Shown piece by piece: positions 33,063 through 44,924 of a stretch of 64,000 nucleotides of DNA (positions are counted from its first letter, which is position 1; each line of letters starts with the position of its first letter). Location: contig JAGMUV010000019.1 of assembly GCA_020744425.1 (NCBI GenBank), positions 62,001 to 126,000 of the forward strand. The letters are read 5' to 3'. The position numbers and the translations under genes were made by a program. This DNA comes from Dactylonectria macrodidyma. Lineage: Eukaryota; Ascomycota; Sordariomycetes; Hypocreales; Nectriaceae. The notes beneath the pieces were generated by a model. It had not been told where the DNA came from, ran no database searches, and saw only the letters and a list, made by a program, of their open reading frames with translations.

Positions 33063-35148
33063 GTGCATATAGGGCTGTGAGAGCTACGTGTTCTACGTCG
33101 TGTCTCTCTCCTTATCCTAGCGCTAAGGTCTAAACGCAAGTTCTCAAATCGCCTACTACTACTATAAGAAGGGTTTCGTGTAATTTGATTAAATACAACA
33201 AATCTGGCCCGTGTACGTTAGCAATTCTCTCCCTGACTATCCTCCATTCCGTTGCGTCTTCGTCATCATCCTTCACTTCGTTATCTATCATCTGGGTTAA
33301 GGTTCGGGTTAGGCTTCGGGAGGCGTAGATGCAATGATGCATCAATGTCATTGAATTAAAACATTCACGCGCAGAATGGCGTGCTTCATAAGGTGATACC
33401 ACCAAGGCAGTCCGCGGCCTTAGGATCAAATAACATTCCATCATTAAGGCTGGGCATCGGCACGTCCCTGGTGCAACCGCCAGTGCCCGAGGGTCCCAAC
33501 GCCAGATCTATAAACGCCTAGTAGAACGACTTCGCAGTCTCTACCTGGAGGGTAAGTGGGACTTCTTTGCACCAAGATTTTACTACCGACACCTCCTCTC
33601 TGTCACGAAAGCAAGTCTCACGGTGTTGCAGAATGGACTCGAGGGACTCTTATTAGAGCTGGACAGTCTCTTGCGATGGCCTCGGTCTTTTCCAGGGGCA
33701 GTCTGGCCTCGTGGGTGGTGGACTTAGAAGTCCTTCCGGTGGTTGCTTTCTAAGGCGCTTTCAAGGGGTGTGCGGGATTGTCCGTCTAGGCGGAGGTTGA
33801 TGCCTCGGGCGATTCCGGGGAGGTGGGACTTGTGGAGTGCGGAAGATCCGCTCCGGAGTAGGCGGCGGCTTGTCTGTGGCGCCTCTTTAGCTCCTTGATG
33901 GTCGAGCGTACCGGCCTCCTCTTCCACTTGTGGTCTTGCAGCTCTTGTCTGTAAACGCTCTTCTGTGCGTTGTTACGTAATAACTCCAATTATGTGCGTA
34001 AGTTCATCTTCCGGCACTGTGGCGGTATTATGCCGGGCTACTGCTTGCAGTCGATGGCCCTGATCTTCAGCGCGCTGGCGTTTAATGTCAGTATTTCGGC
34101 GTACCTTCAGTCCAGATCATCTAACATATAGCAGACTTCATCAAGCGGGATTCTCGCCGCCTCCTCTCGGTGCTTGGTCCCAGCCTGCCGGGATTCTCCA
34201 TGTCTTCGAGGCGTGCGTCCAGTAACATGTCAGCAGTCCAGGTCTTCCAGCGCCCGTTAAACCTCGTCAAGGGTAACTTTGATCAGTTATTAATAGAGTT
34301 AATAGATATTCTGATATGCCATGGAGCCTGGAATAATCAAGTACGGCAGTCTTAACCATCCTCCAGCTTCCTTTCAAATGCGTCGGCGATCAAGATCTTT
34401 TAGCATACGGCGGATCTCATCAATTACAACTCTAACCCGCTCTCCGCGGGGAATCATACAAGTGGTCGTCGTAAGTATGTGCACTAAAGTGGGAAGGAGA
34501 GGGGCAAAACAAAAGTTTCTATGCTTGGTATGAACTTCGTTCCTTCAGGCAAAGGGGCTGGACGCGACGGATCAAGTGTCCGCAAATGAAGCAAGGAACT
34601 AGAAGACGACAAAATAGACACAAGGCAGAGTAAAGCCCTATCATGTGGGCAGCAACTTCGCTAAGCGTGCGCCGAGACTCACATGGCAATTTTAAGACGA
34701 AGAGGCTGATTCGAGATGGTGCCCCTCTCTCTCGCAGAAGCAATGCTCACGATAGGAAGGTCAGATAGATCACATCCAGCCGGAAGGTGACGTATTATAC
34801 AATCAGAACGATGCAACACACGTAGATGTCGCTGCGACTAAAGACCCAGAGAGTAACATGGTCTCCTCATATAAGCCAAACATAGAACACGGCATTCGAA
34901 CCAAATTATCATTATCTCATCATAACCATCCCACACCAAGCTTAGAAAGTGAGACTGGTGATAATACTAGACTTTCGCTTACTGCTACTCGTACTCAGAC
35001 AGAGAGTCTGGCGTTTTGTTCAAGAACAGTCATTGCCGCACCTAGTTAGCCTGCTCTTGCACATTGCTCTGCCGTCCCGACCGCCTCGTTCGAACCCTGC
35101 CCGCGGACTCACAGATACCATACACCCTCCCAGCGCCACCTGGTCGTC
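33063..35148. other. Gene-free or decayed stretch
   Basis: One plus-strand frame (about 33448-33727) stays open for some 90 codons with a coding-like look (R-Q-I-Y-K-R-L-V-E-R-L-R, then W-D-F-F-A-P-R-F-Y-Y-R-H-L-L) but has no start and ends in TAG; it could be a relic of an unknown gene. The rest shows only short shadow frames. 35,050-35,148 is the leader of the frame at 35149. Confidence 0.4.
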
Positions 35149-35421
35149 ATGACCGCCATCGTCGCCTCCTCAATGCAGGCAGCGCCAAATATGACGCCGG
35201 AGTACGAGGTTAAGCTCCTGTTCAGGCCCACCGCGGTCCTCGATCCCGACAACGAGCTCACAAGCATCGTCCTTGCGACCTTCGACATGCCCCCAACCGT
35301 CACCAAGCTGAACGTCCAGTTTCTCGACAAAAGGAGCAGAGAGATCTATACCGCCGGCTGGAGCGGTATTAATCGCTGCTGGATCCGGGGGGACTGCCCC
35401 TCGAGTAATATCAGGAATTGA
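35149..35421 (+). pseudogene. Truncated N-terminal part of a conserved fungal gene
   Basis: 90 codons starting M-T-A-I-V-A-S-S. Residues 14-71 read as compact, conserved-looking sequence (P-E-Y-E-V-K-L-L-F-R-P, then V-T-K-L-N-V-Q-F-L-D and I-Y-T-A-G-W-S), reminiscent of the first part of a larger fungal protein of about 250 residues with a CYTH-like pattern of alternating charged strands. After A-G-W-S the sequence loses this character and stops within 20 codons, and no continuation was found downstream in any frame. The family match is from memory and unverified; truncation is the likely reading. Confidence 0.45.
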
Positions 35422-36385
35422 CTTTTAACATCCTCCACCAACGATAGATGTACTTGTGGGGACCTGTATTTCGGCTGTCCCCGTGGGAGCGTCCACAAGT
35501 AGGGTTGACGGCTATTGTTGTCATCGGAATTACGCTAGTGTCTTAGCCACAAACTACATTACTGAATTTTAGCTTATTAATTGTGCTAGACCACTAAAAT
35601 TTGTACTTCTTCCCAGAACTTTCACATGCTCTGGCCAAACTACTGACTGATCAGCTAAGTTTGTTCCGACAGTACAATATCACCAAGCTTTGAGGACGGG
35701 TTTCGTTCACACCCTCTTGTTTGCTTTTATTGCCTCCAGTGGCTTAAACTTTCACAATCTCGGAGATGCGGCGAGTTCCGTCGCGGGAACAGACAATCGA
35801 ACCGCTGGTTATAATTTGGACTGCATATACGAGCTGAGGTGTCGGCCGAATCTTTCCATGCTACTAAAACTCACAGCTCTAGTAGATGCTATAGATTTCG
35901 ACGGAAAAGTCAATGGGCGGTTAAGTGGTCGGCTCTGGGTGGGTGGATGAAGAGACTTGGCCAATAGGGCGGGTGTGTGTGCTACCTTTGTTTTGCGTCG
36001 CCAATACGACCTATGCAGCAGGCTTCGGGGAGCAGGCACCATTTTGAGTGGCACGATTCGAAGAATTTAATGCGGAACTAAGAGGCCTAGCCAATAGGGT
36101 GAGGGTCGATAATTGAGACAGGGATCAGGGGACTGAGACTAGCAGAGATCAATCAGTGGCAATAATAGAGACGGAAAATCAAAAAGTGACAATTATTAAA
36201 GGGGTTTTGGGACCAACCTCGGGACGAGGTTGGTAGGCGGCCTGCCCCCACAATGCCAATGGGTAGCTAGCTTAGGTCCAGTGCAAGCTGCCCTTTGAGT
36301 CTTGATGTGGGGTCAAGGGGTGGAATTGATAGCCAGCCTGATCATCAATGTTGTCGTAGTGACTAGTGTCCTCATAGATGTGGAC
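35422..36385. other. Intergenic, no gene supported
   Basis: Short frames at 35690-36054 have no domain. Near 36,210-36,235 there is a small imperfect palindrome, C-C-A-A-C-C-T-C-G-G-G-A-C-G-A-G-G-T-T-G-G, that could form a hairpin downstream of the pseudogene on the minus strand. Confidence 0.45.
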
Positions 36386-37827
36386 TCATTCCTTCTTCAT
36401 AACTTGATCAACATGTCGCTTCACCCTTGGATAGACGTCCTGATACGCAGTCGCTCCCATCCAGAGATCCAAATGTCCTTTGCCAGCGAAGACCTCCCTC
36501 TCGTACCACTGCCTCCCATAAGCATTGCACAGAGTAGTGTAGGAGGTATTTGTGTTCTCCGCGGTGAAAACCATGTTTCTGGTACCTGACAGAAACAGTA
36601 TCGGAATTCTCTTCAAGCGGTCCATGTTTTCCAGTGTCACAAGACTCACGCTTGGGTCGTTGGTTGTCACATAACCACGACGCGCAGAATTCATGAGCCA
36701 TCCGTGAGACCGCATTGAGGTACCGCCGATGAATTTCTCCAGATGTCTGTGAGTTGGGCCACAATGATCCTGCCGACTCTATGCGTGAGGCAATATGCTC
36801 TGTAGCCGGCTTCGCGGAAGTAGCTGATTGCATTCATTTCAATTGTAGGGAGGGCAAACATCGTAAGGTCAGTTGCTGCTCCTGCTATAAAGAGGATGCT
36901 TGGCGCTGGGGTAAAGGTTTCCTTTCCATCTTCCCCGATGGGATTCCACATGAGCATTGTCGTTTTGATCCCGTCAGTTGCTTCTAGTGGGATAACCTGG
37001 GAAGCAGGAGTCACCCTAGAAGCGTAGTTCACTCCGTCACTTGGCCACTGGAGGTAACCCAGTGCTGAGAAGAACGGAGTAGCGACTGTCTGGCGAAGTA
37101 GACAAAAAAAGTTTGCAACGGATGTCCCGCGTGCCACGTCCGACAATCTCAGCTTTATGGTTTGTGACGTTGACATACAGTGTGGTTGTTTGTCTCAAGA
37201 TCGCCAAGAGGTTGAGGTAAGCCGCTGTGTTGACGACTTTGTAATCATTGAAGTGCAGTCTGATGCCGCTGGGAGACACCATGTCGAAATTGTATGTCAG
37301 GTTCGCGGTGTCAGGCTCTCGAGGATCTTGAGTGAACAGTTGAAAAGTGCCTCGATGAACGATGAATGTTCCCCAAGAGAGTTGCAGCAGAAGGTATTAG
37401 TGATATTGGCTGGGTGGAGGCTGTTGTTGACCACTTCCGAGGTGTCAGCATTGCATATTGAAAAGGTCGGTATGTGGCAATGCGCTTACATTCTGTGGTG
37501 TCCCAAGACTTGACGCTGAGGATGAAGCGCGCAGATTCACCCCGGCTGCGGGCGAATTTGGCAGCAGTTTCGAAATCACCTATATCGCGCCCAGCATGAA
37601 TGAATCCTGACATGACTTCAGAGAAGCCTATTCCGGCATCCCCATTTTCGTTAGCTTTGGCAATAGTACGCGCGAGCTTCTCTATGCCCGCATCTCCTGC
37701 CAAAGGGAGCGACGGGCTGCCGAACATATCCAGTACACATGCTGGTTGTTAGCCCTTGGCCCAGATAAGATGATTCATGACAGTCACCATTCTTCGTGCC
37801 ATAGTATATAGCAATTCCATATTTCTA

Positions 37828-38070
<243 letters not shown>

Positions 38071-39296
38071 TCAAATTGGCCATACATTGGATGAACTGTT
38101 ATTTCTTGGGCGCCGAGCAAAGTCCAAGCAGGGTTAGCAACAAAGTTTCCACCGACAGCCGTCGTCATCGCTTCCAAGAAGCTATGGATACGAGACACGG
38201 ATTTGGAACGACCAACACCGGCATAGGTGAGGACAGGCTTGTCTTTCCGAAGAGTAAGGCTGCCTTGGCTACCTATGAAGGAGTATGAGCGTTGTCACAA
38301 GCAGCAGGCTAGACTACAGTGAAACTCACTGTCATGAGACATAATCAGATACACTTCCGTCCTTGCGACGCTGCCTTGAGGGGAGTACGGCCCAAGAAGC
38401 TTGCTTCCTAGCCGTGCTGCATCCTTTGCCGCTTCCCGGGCAGCATTGTATAAAGGCCGTATCGGGTCTGGTAAGTATTCCAATATGGGGATCATGAACG
38501 GGCCAAGAGCGAGAGGCACTGCGCAGTCTTCAATCACGAAACCTTCCAAGGGATTCCGCTTGTCGCGCAAGTCCAGCACCGACGTGATGCAAGGTCCAAC
38601 TGGTCGGTCCGGGGTAGGATCAGGATGTGCCATACAGTTGGCTTCAAAGTCAGTGTTGTAGCTACCCAACCTTTTGTTAGTCAAGCTTGCTTTGAGCATT
38701 GGAAAACACAGCAAGAAGGACTCACCCAAAGCCCAACATATCCCCGTTTCCGCTCATCCCGGTCCCAATGTCATCACTCATATCGAGACCTAGCTGCTTG
38801 CTGCGGAGCAGAATCTCCGTAGTTCCAAGGCTGCCAGCCCCAAAGAATACGAGCTTCTTTGCGTGAACCCACATCAAGTCGTTGTAGAGGGTCGTAAAGC
38901 GTCCCCGCTTGCCAGAGTGCCACGCGAAGTAGATGATATATCCGCCCCGTCCAGGGGCTTTCGTCACATACCGCACCTCGCACTCGCAGAAGATTTCCGC
39001 TCCCCAGTTCCATGCATCACTGAGGTAGTTTACCAGAGTAGTTGACTTGCTCCCGTCATTGATGCCAGTGGCGTCCATGCCTGTCAGATAGGAGGCCCGC
39101 ATAAAAACCCCAGAGCTGTTCGGCTTGTCTTCAAATCGAGTTGTTTGTTTGACACGATAGAACTTGTCCTCTAAGCCCATAAGATGTGCTTGTTTCTTAA
39201 GCAAGTTCGCTTTGCGAAGCTCAGGGAACGTCGGAGGATACTCAACTGGTTCAAGAACGCCGCTTGCTCGATCGTAGTCTTTATGATATTAGTCAG

Positions 39297-39324
39297 CCCC
39301 CCCCCCCCCCCCCCCCCCCCCCCC
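39297..39324. repeat. 28-base C homopolymer
   Basis: An uninterrupted run of 28 C on the plus strand, inside the enlarged intron of the oxidase pseudogene. Such a long C/G tract is unusual in this DNA and could also mark an assembly or sequencing problem. Confidence 0.9.
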
Positions 39325-39372
39325 GACGAATATCCACCACATTAGAGGAATAGGACAAGCAGTACGGAGGAG

Positions 39373-39650
39373 GCCTTCAAAAGTTTTCAGTCAAAAAAAG
39401 CAATAACCACGTTATATTAAGGATAAATACAAAGGGGTACTTAGAGCATACATAAACCCACTAAACGCTATTAGAACATAGCAGAATCTAATCACTAATT
39501 AAAAAAATAACCTTCCCCTGTGATCCCTATAGTTATAAGGAAGTTAGAGAGAGTCCCTGCTATAGTCAATCCTTATATGATGTATCGAAAAGTAGTCATA
39601 GGGGTTAAAGGATGTGGTATTCATTAGCGTGGCTGAAGACTTTTGAAGGC
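39373..39650. mobile_element. MITE-like element of 278 bp in an intron
   Basis: Begins GCCTTCAAAAGTTTTCAGTC; its end is the reverse complement of GCCTTCAAAAGTCTTCAGCC, giving 20-bp inverted repeats with two mismatches (both transitions). The interior is AT-rich and non-coding. It lies within the intron 39279-39754 of the oxidase gene. I could not find a clear target duplication, so the exact ends are uncertain. Confidence 0.65.
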
Positions 39651-40450
39651 GACATCTGTAGATTCGCTTCAATGAACCCAAGCAAACCCAACCACCAAGC
39701 CCCTTCAGGGATTATGCGAAAAGAATTTGGTAAAGGAATTCGGAACCTGCTGACATTTTCTCCACGCCTTTGTTCCTATAAGTTCTTTTGGCCGTATTTC
39801 CATCTCCAGGGCAGCTGGGGTTGCTTCCAAAAACACATTTGCGTTCAGCAGACTGGTGCCACCCAACCCGTTGCCCATGTACACGTTTTGTCCCTCGCCG
39901 ACAGCGAAATGATAGAGCCCCGTGGGGTTTCCGTCGCCGACGAGCGTTCCTGGGATGCTTCCCTGTCTCCTGGCGCAAACTGGCCACTGATACGAATCTC
40001 CTTGGCTGCGTCCGGGAGCGTCTCAGGGAACTCACCAGGCGATCTCTCCTTTCCCCGTTCCAAGACGCAAACTGCTTGCTTGCCTCTTGCCATCCGGCTA
40101 GCGGCCACGCCCCCTCCATATCCAGTTCCAATGACCACAACATCATAGGAATCTCGCATTAGCTCAATAGGGAGCGAGATTCGGGGGAAACGGCTAGGCG
40201 ATTGGCTGTCGTGCTCACCGCCATTAGAGAATGGGGGCATCCCTTGCGTGTGGCTTCTTTCAGTCTCCACCCCGTCTGACTGGCGGAAATTGGCGCGTTC
40301 GTCAGATGTCGTGCCATTCTGAGAATTGTGAATCCCGTCGCTACTATCAGGTTCAGACCCTTGGGCTGCCTTTCCACCGTCTATGGCAGCGGTTGATCTG
40401 TTCGCGGAGGTGGGCATAGTGGTTTGGCAAGGTAGAAACTTGTGATACAC

Positions 40451-41569
40451 GAGGAGGATTGGGCTAGATATAAATGTTGACTAAAAAATGCGGCAGAAGT
40501 CTGAATTGATAGTCTACTTGCGGAAATGAAAAAAAGGGCAGTCCAGGTCTAAAGCCGCTCTCTTTACGTCTGTTTTTATATAGGTCTAACTATAGAACGA
40601 ATATTAGGTTTAGTGGGTATAATATGCTGAAAATCAGATATATTAGTTTAGTAGACGAGGTTATATTTGGCGTGTGGATATCAGCCACCACAACTGATTC
40701 TAGTTGTCAAGGAGCAAATGTTGAATGCTGGTAATTGATACACTATAAAGTTGAAAACTCATGCTTGGACATGTGAATGAAGACAAGCTTTGATGAGCCG
40801 CTCGTATTCATTCGGTGGTGAAAGTCAGTCTGAGCAGTTGACCTTGTTAAGCAGTTCTCGAAGTGGCCTGGGCAGAATCCATTGAAGGGGGGTAGGGTGG
40901 TTTGGAGCTGCTGGAAGGCTCTGCTAGCTATACATGTTTAGGGCTATGTATAGCTGATGTGCAGGACAGGTTTGGACAGGTCAGTGACCTGGCAGGCTGC
41001 AAATCAGAGAAAGAATTGAGGCAGGCTTTCAGTGAGACAACATTCCAGCCGCAACTATAATTTCTGGCCACGCCAACCTTGCAGCCGCGAATTCTCATTA
41101 CATAAGCTGACCTTGGGCCAGCTGAACGTAAGCACATAGACGGACACGGAATGATAGCCCCAAATGACCTATGTTTGGTGACGTGGCAGGAAGATATTCT
41201 CAGCACTAGCAGGTTGTCTTGATAGATCAAGCCTCATAGTATCAGACACTCAATAAGGTTACACGCTCAGCATCATACTCAATGCCTCAACAAACCCAAT
41301 AACGAACAGCAAAGCAACACAATAGTAACTTTGATGTGCATCTCCCAGCCCAGAGGAACTTATCCATTGCGAGTGTCAGTGAAGAAATTGTACGATGATC
41401 ATCCTGGCATGTGAAGAGGTACTGGTGACCTTCTGCAATCATGTCCACTGTCTCACACGTAAGGTGCAGCATGTGATATCACATGCCTGCCGGACTATAT
41501 ATTAAGAAGCTTCATTCTATCCACCGTCATCTCCAATTAAATTTAATGAAACGCAAGTCAACCGTCATC
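40451..41569. other. Intergenic between two divergent pseudogenes
   Basis: Holds the promoters of the oxidase (minus) and hydrolase (plus) pseudogenes. No domain is found in the minus frame 40928-41230 or others. Confidence 0.5.
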
Positions 41570-43083
41570 ATGTCCACTAACTCCCCCAGCTTCTTTTCCT
41601 CGCAAGGAGAGGCAAAGACAGAGCGTCCCCCTTCGCACACAGGATCTCCTTGGCAATTGTTCGCCTCCGATGTCACTTTTTTTCCGCAACATTCTTTACC
41701 GTCCGTTTATTATTTTGCCGCTCTATCTATGGACTTCTGGGCTTATGGACGAACTCTGCCCTACGGCAGCTAACCTCATCGATATTGCATTTCATTGCGT
41801 CCTCTTTGTCGTCCAGTTAGGCTTTTTGATCTCTACCCTTTTTATTATATCTACCGGTTTCGATCTTGATCTTATACATTGCAACGGTTCTAGGACTAAA
41901 TGTCCTCGTATGTCGTCATTTTAACAAGGGTATTCCTGAAGACGGCCTCAAGTCAACCGAGGACGCCTATTCTCGAAGATGGGCCCCACATGACGACGAG
42001 TACTGGATTTTCCTCAACGGAATTTGTGTAGGGTAAGTTAAACCTTCTTGGACAATTTCGGGATGAATATGAGATAACCGCCATGGCGCTGGTTCAGGAG
42101 GAATCGGCTTCAAAATAACGTCGACCGGCTATCGCGTACATTCTATCGTCCTGTTGTTGGGGTGCCTAACATGCCGTATGTGTGATCTCTGTTCTACTTT
42201 CGCCCATCACCCCACGTAAGCCTCAAATTCTGCGCGAGCAGATACTACAAATACACAGCAGTCTCTAACTTTCCTTAGGTTTGGTGTGGTTTTCGCTCTC
42301 GTTCAGTGTCTGATCCAGCGCGCCCTTCTCTATGCCACATCGGACGTCCGGCAATGCTATGTGTTGGTGAGAAAGGCATTCTACTGGCGGGGCGTAAAGA
42401 AGGTTGTCCTGATTCTGCACTCCCAAGGCGGTCTCGAGGGCGGCATGATACTGGACTGGCTTCTCGATGAAGTTCCGCAGGATCTCCTTCAATACCTTGA
42501 GGTCTATACTTTCGGCTGTCTTGCAAACCACTTCAGCAATCCGTGTTGTAGCACCGCCCTGCCCGCTGCTACAACCGGGTTTTCTGCACTCGAGGAGGTA
42601 GCATCTGAGGACATCCACGGACGCGCCATCTCACGTATCGAACACTACGCTAATGTCTACGATTTTGCGAGCAGATGGGGAGTGCTAAACTTCACCAAGG
42701 CGAAGCCTGAAGGCCCCCTCGAAAACCGGTTCATGGGTAAGGTTTTCGTGAATCCAAGGGCAGGCCATCAACTCAACCAGCATTACCTTGATTCAATCTT
42801 CCCTCTTGATCCGACAAGGCGCTTCACACGTGACCCCCAGGAAGGGGATTTCATGGACATGAATGCCTCGATTAATGCCGTAGATGGTTGGATCGAGAGG
42901 GAAAACCAAGTACCAAGTCGCTGTTTCAGCGGGCTGATGGACGGACTCGAGGGAGAGTCGAACAGGGGACGCCGGAAAGTCGCCCCGAGAGAGGAAATGT
43001 TGAGTACCACGCCCACCAATAATGCAGGCATTCATACAGTAAATAAGTCAGCGCACCCATTAGATGAACAGGGGCTTAGCTGA
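41570..43083 (+). pseudogene. Membrane-anchored alpha/beta-hydrolase-like protein, frameshifted and transposon-truncated
   Basis: Exons 41570-42032, 42098-42175 and 42279-43083 with GTAAGT..CAG and GTATGT..TAG introns whose phases fit. The N-terminus has two hydrophobic helices (F-V-V-Q-L-G-F-L-I-S-T-L-F-I-I, then I-L-I-L-Y-I-A-T-V-L-G-L-N-V-L-V). In exon 3, K-K-V-V-L-I-L-H-S-Q-G-G-L-E-G-G is the hydrolase nucleophile elbow with catalytic Ser in H-S-Q-G-G. Exon 1 needs two frame changes: one in a T7 run near 41680 and one near 41850. The last 12 codons (from 43046) lie in the terminal repeat of the pogo element, so the original C-terminus is cut off. Read across the insertion point the frame would run about 23 codons further. 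Intact relatives are uncharacterised fungal proteins. Confidence 0.72.
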
Positions 43084-44922
43084 ACGCCCCACTTATACAA
43101 TGACCAAAATCCTTATTTAACTTCACTTATACATAAAATAACAACCAAGAGGTCTAATTGGTCCATTTCAACTGATTTTTTATAAAATAACTAATGAATT
43201 TTCTAAATATCAAAAAACTAGCCAATAAAAACAAAGGAAAAACGAGCTATTCTGAATCTTCAACCTCAGGCGTTTTTATTCGCCTTCTTGCCCTCTTGAC
43301 ATTCTGAATGTCAGAAAATTCCTTATTTGGGTCTTTATAAACCCTTCCTCTTTTCTTAGCCTTTGATTGGCTTGAATCTCGGTCTTGGACTAGAATTCTG
43401 TCTTCTAATTGGGCGTTGTGTAAGTGAAGGTTATCATAACCCCGGTCAATAGCCCGAAATAGCTGCCTTGTGGTTGGGCTGTTGAGAAGTTCCTTCTTTT
43501 TAGAATGGACTAATAAAGCAACGTCTCTCGAAGTCTTAGGGGTTATAAAAGGGCTGATTTCAGACCTCTGATTCGTCTTTGGAGAAATGGGGGCTCCTAA
43601 TTGGACCGTAATTGAGTCCTTAGGATCCTCAATAACGAATTTGCTACCCATTGGCTTTGAGATGTTAATTGGCCACAACCCGGCTCCTTTCCAACCCGAA
43701 CGGATATTTCGAGTAGTAATAGCCTTCTTCCTAGCCTGAAAATAGCATTTTAGAAAGTCTTCCTTCCTAATTGGGCCAGCATCAGCAATAGGATTGGCTA
43801 GTAGTAAAGCAGCCCGATATGCAGCTTTAAGTGGCCCAAAGACTGATATATCAAGAGGCTGAAGAACGTGGCTTGTGTGAGGTGGTAAATAGAGTAAATG
43901 GACCCTATTGGTCACACAAATACGCATAAAATCAGGCGTTATGTGTGATCCATGCCCATCTAGGATAAGAAGCCGCTTTTCATTAGCCCGGGCAGGCTTT
44001 GAGCCCGGAAGAAAGACTTCCTGCAGCCACGCAAGCCCAATTTCGTTATTAGTCCATCCCTTTTTAGATGATGTAAATCTCCAATTGGTCAGAAAGTCTA
44101 ATTCTTCAGGAAACCATTAGTGCTAGACGTCTTTGCCTTTGAAGATAACCAATGGGTCAAGGCACCTTCCCGTTGCGGAAATAACCTCAAGAATAGATAT
44201 CCAGTTAAGGTTTTGTGGCTGTTTCTTAATCGTTGATTGAAGCTCTAATTAGCCAACCACAAGCCCGTTAGATCCGGGCCCTTGGAAGACTCCAATTTCG
44301 TCAAGATTCCAACTGTTGCGTTAAAGGATCGATGCGACCTCTGGTTAGCCCAATAGATCAAAGAGCCCGCCAATAGCAGCCGGATTTACTCCATTTATCC
44401 TTTTCCGGTCGATTCCCTTTCCTTTGAGCGTTTTTATTCGCGGGTTGCGGCGCAGGAAGCCCTTCATCCAGTGTTTTCCGAGTCGTTGGTTGGTGCCGCT
44501 TTGGCCCAACAAGGAAATCGCCAACTTCCGGATCTGGCCATGCGTCAACGCCATGCCGAGCTTATCTTGAAAGATGATCCAATCAGTGAGCTGGTCTTCC
44601 TGATATTTGGAAAGCACCTGACGCCATTCGTGGGCTTCATTGCGGCTAGGTACGCCATTTATCTTGCTGTGTAGGGTTGATTTGGGGACTCCGCGCTGAT
44701 TGGCTGCTTTTGATAATGATACGCCATTTCTCACATCCTGAATGGCTAGTTCAAGGTCTTCTTGGGTGTATTTAGGCATAAAAAATAAGGTTATAAGGTT
44801 GAATTGACGAATTGAGTGTTATTGAAGGAAGAAACGCGTGTGGCTAGAGACGCGTTGTGGTTGACGCGGCTGTAAGTGGGGCGTTCAGCTAAGCCCCTGT
44901 TCATCTAATGGGTGCGCTGACT
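43046..44922 (-). mobile_element. Pogo/Fot1-type DNA transposon, 1.9 kb
   Basis: Ends are inverted repeats beginning AGTCAGCGCACCC; the match extends about 50 bp inward without a visible mismatch. TA lies on each side (43044-43045 and 44923-44924), the target duplication of the Tc1/mariner/pogo superfamily. The single transposase gene is on the minus strand. The length fits Fot1-like elements. It inserted in the 3' end of the hydrolase gene. Confidence 0.92.
43247..44779 (-). pseudogene. Pogo/Fot1 transposase with five in-frame stops
   Basis: One frame of 510 codons plus stop runs from ATG 44779 to TGA/TAG-type end at 43247. The N-terminus has a psq-type helix-turn-helix (L-S-K-A-A-N-Q-R-G-V-P-K-S-T-L at about 22-36) and a CENP-B-like second helix-turn-helix (about 50-125). 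The DDE core shows L-L-I-L-D-G-H-G-S-H-I-T and H-T-S-H-V-L-Q-P-L-D-I-S-V-F-G-P. Five stops interrupt it at 44345-44347, 44321-44323, 44249-44251, 44123-44125 and 44117-44119. All are TAA or TAG in places where CAA or CAG (Gln) would fit, so all are explained by C-to-T at CpA. No frameshift is needed. Catalytically dead, but it may be mobilised in trans. Confidence 0.88.
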
Positions 44923-44924
44923 TA

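Noticed and set aside
39297..39324. C28 tract taken as evidence of a telomere or origin
   Set aside because: Fungal telomere repeats are TTAGGG-type; a single homopolymer in an intron supports neither.
39612..40162. Long plus-strand frames antisense to the oxidase
   Set aside because: They mirror exon 1 of the minus-strand oxidase gene and show no domain.
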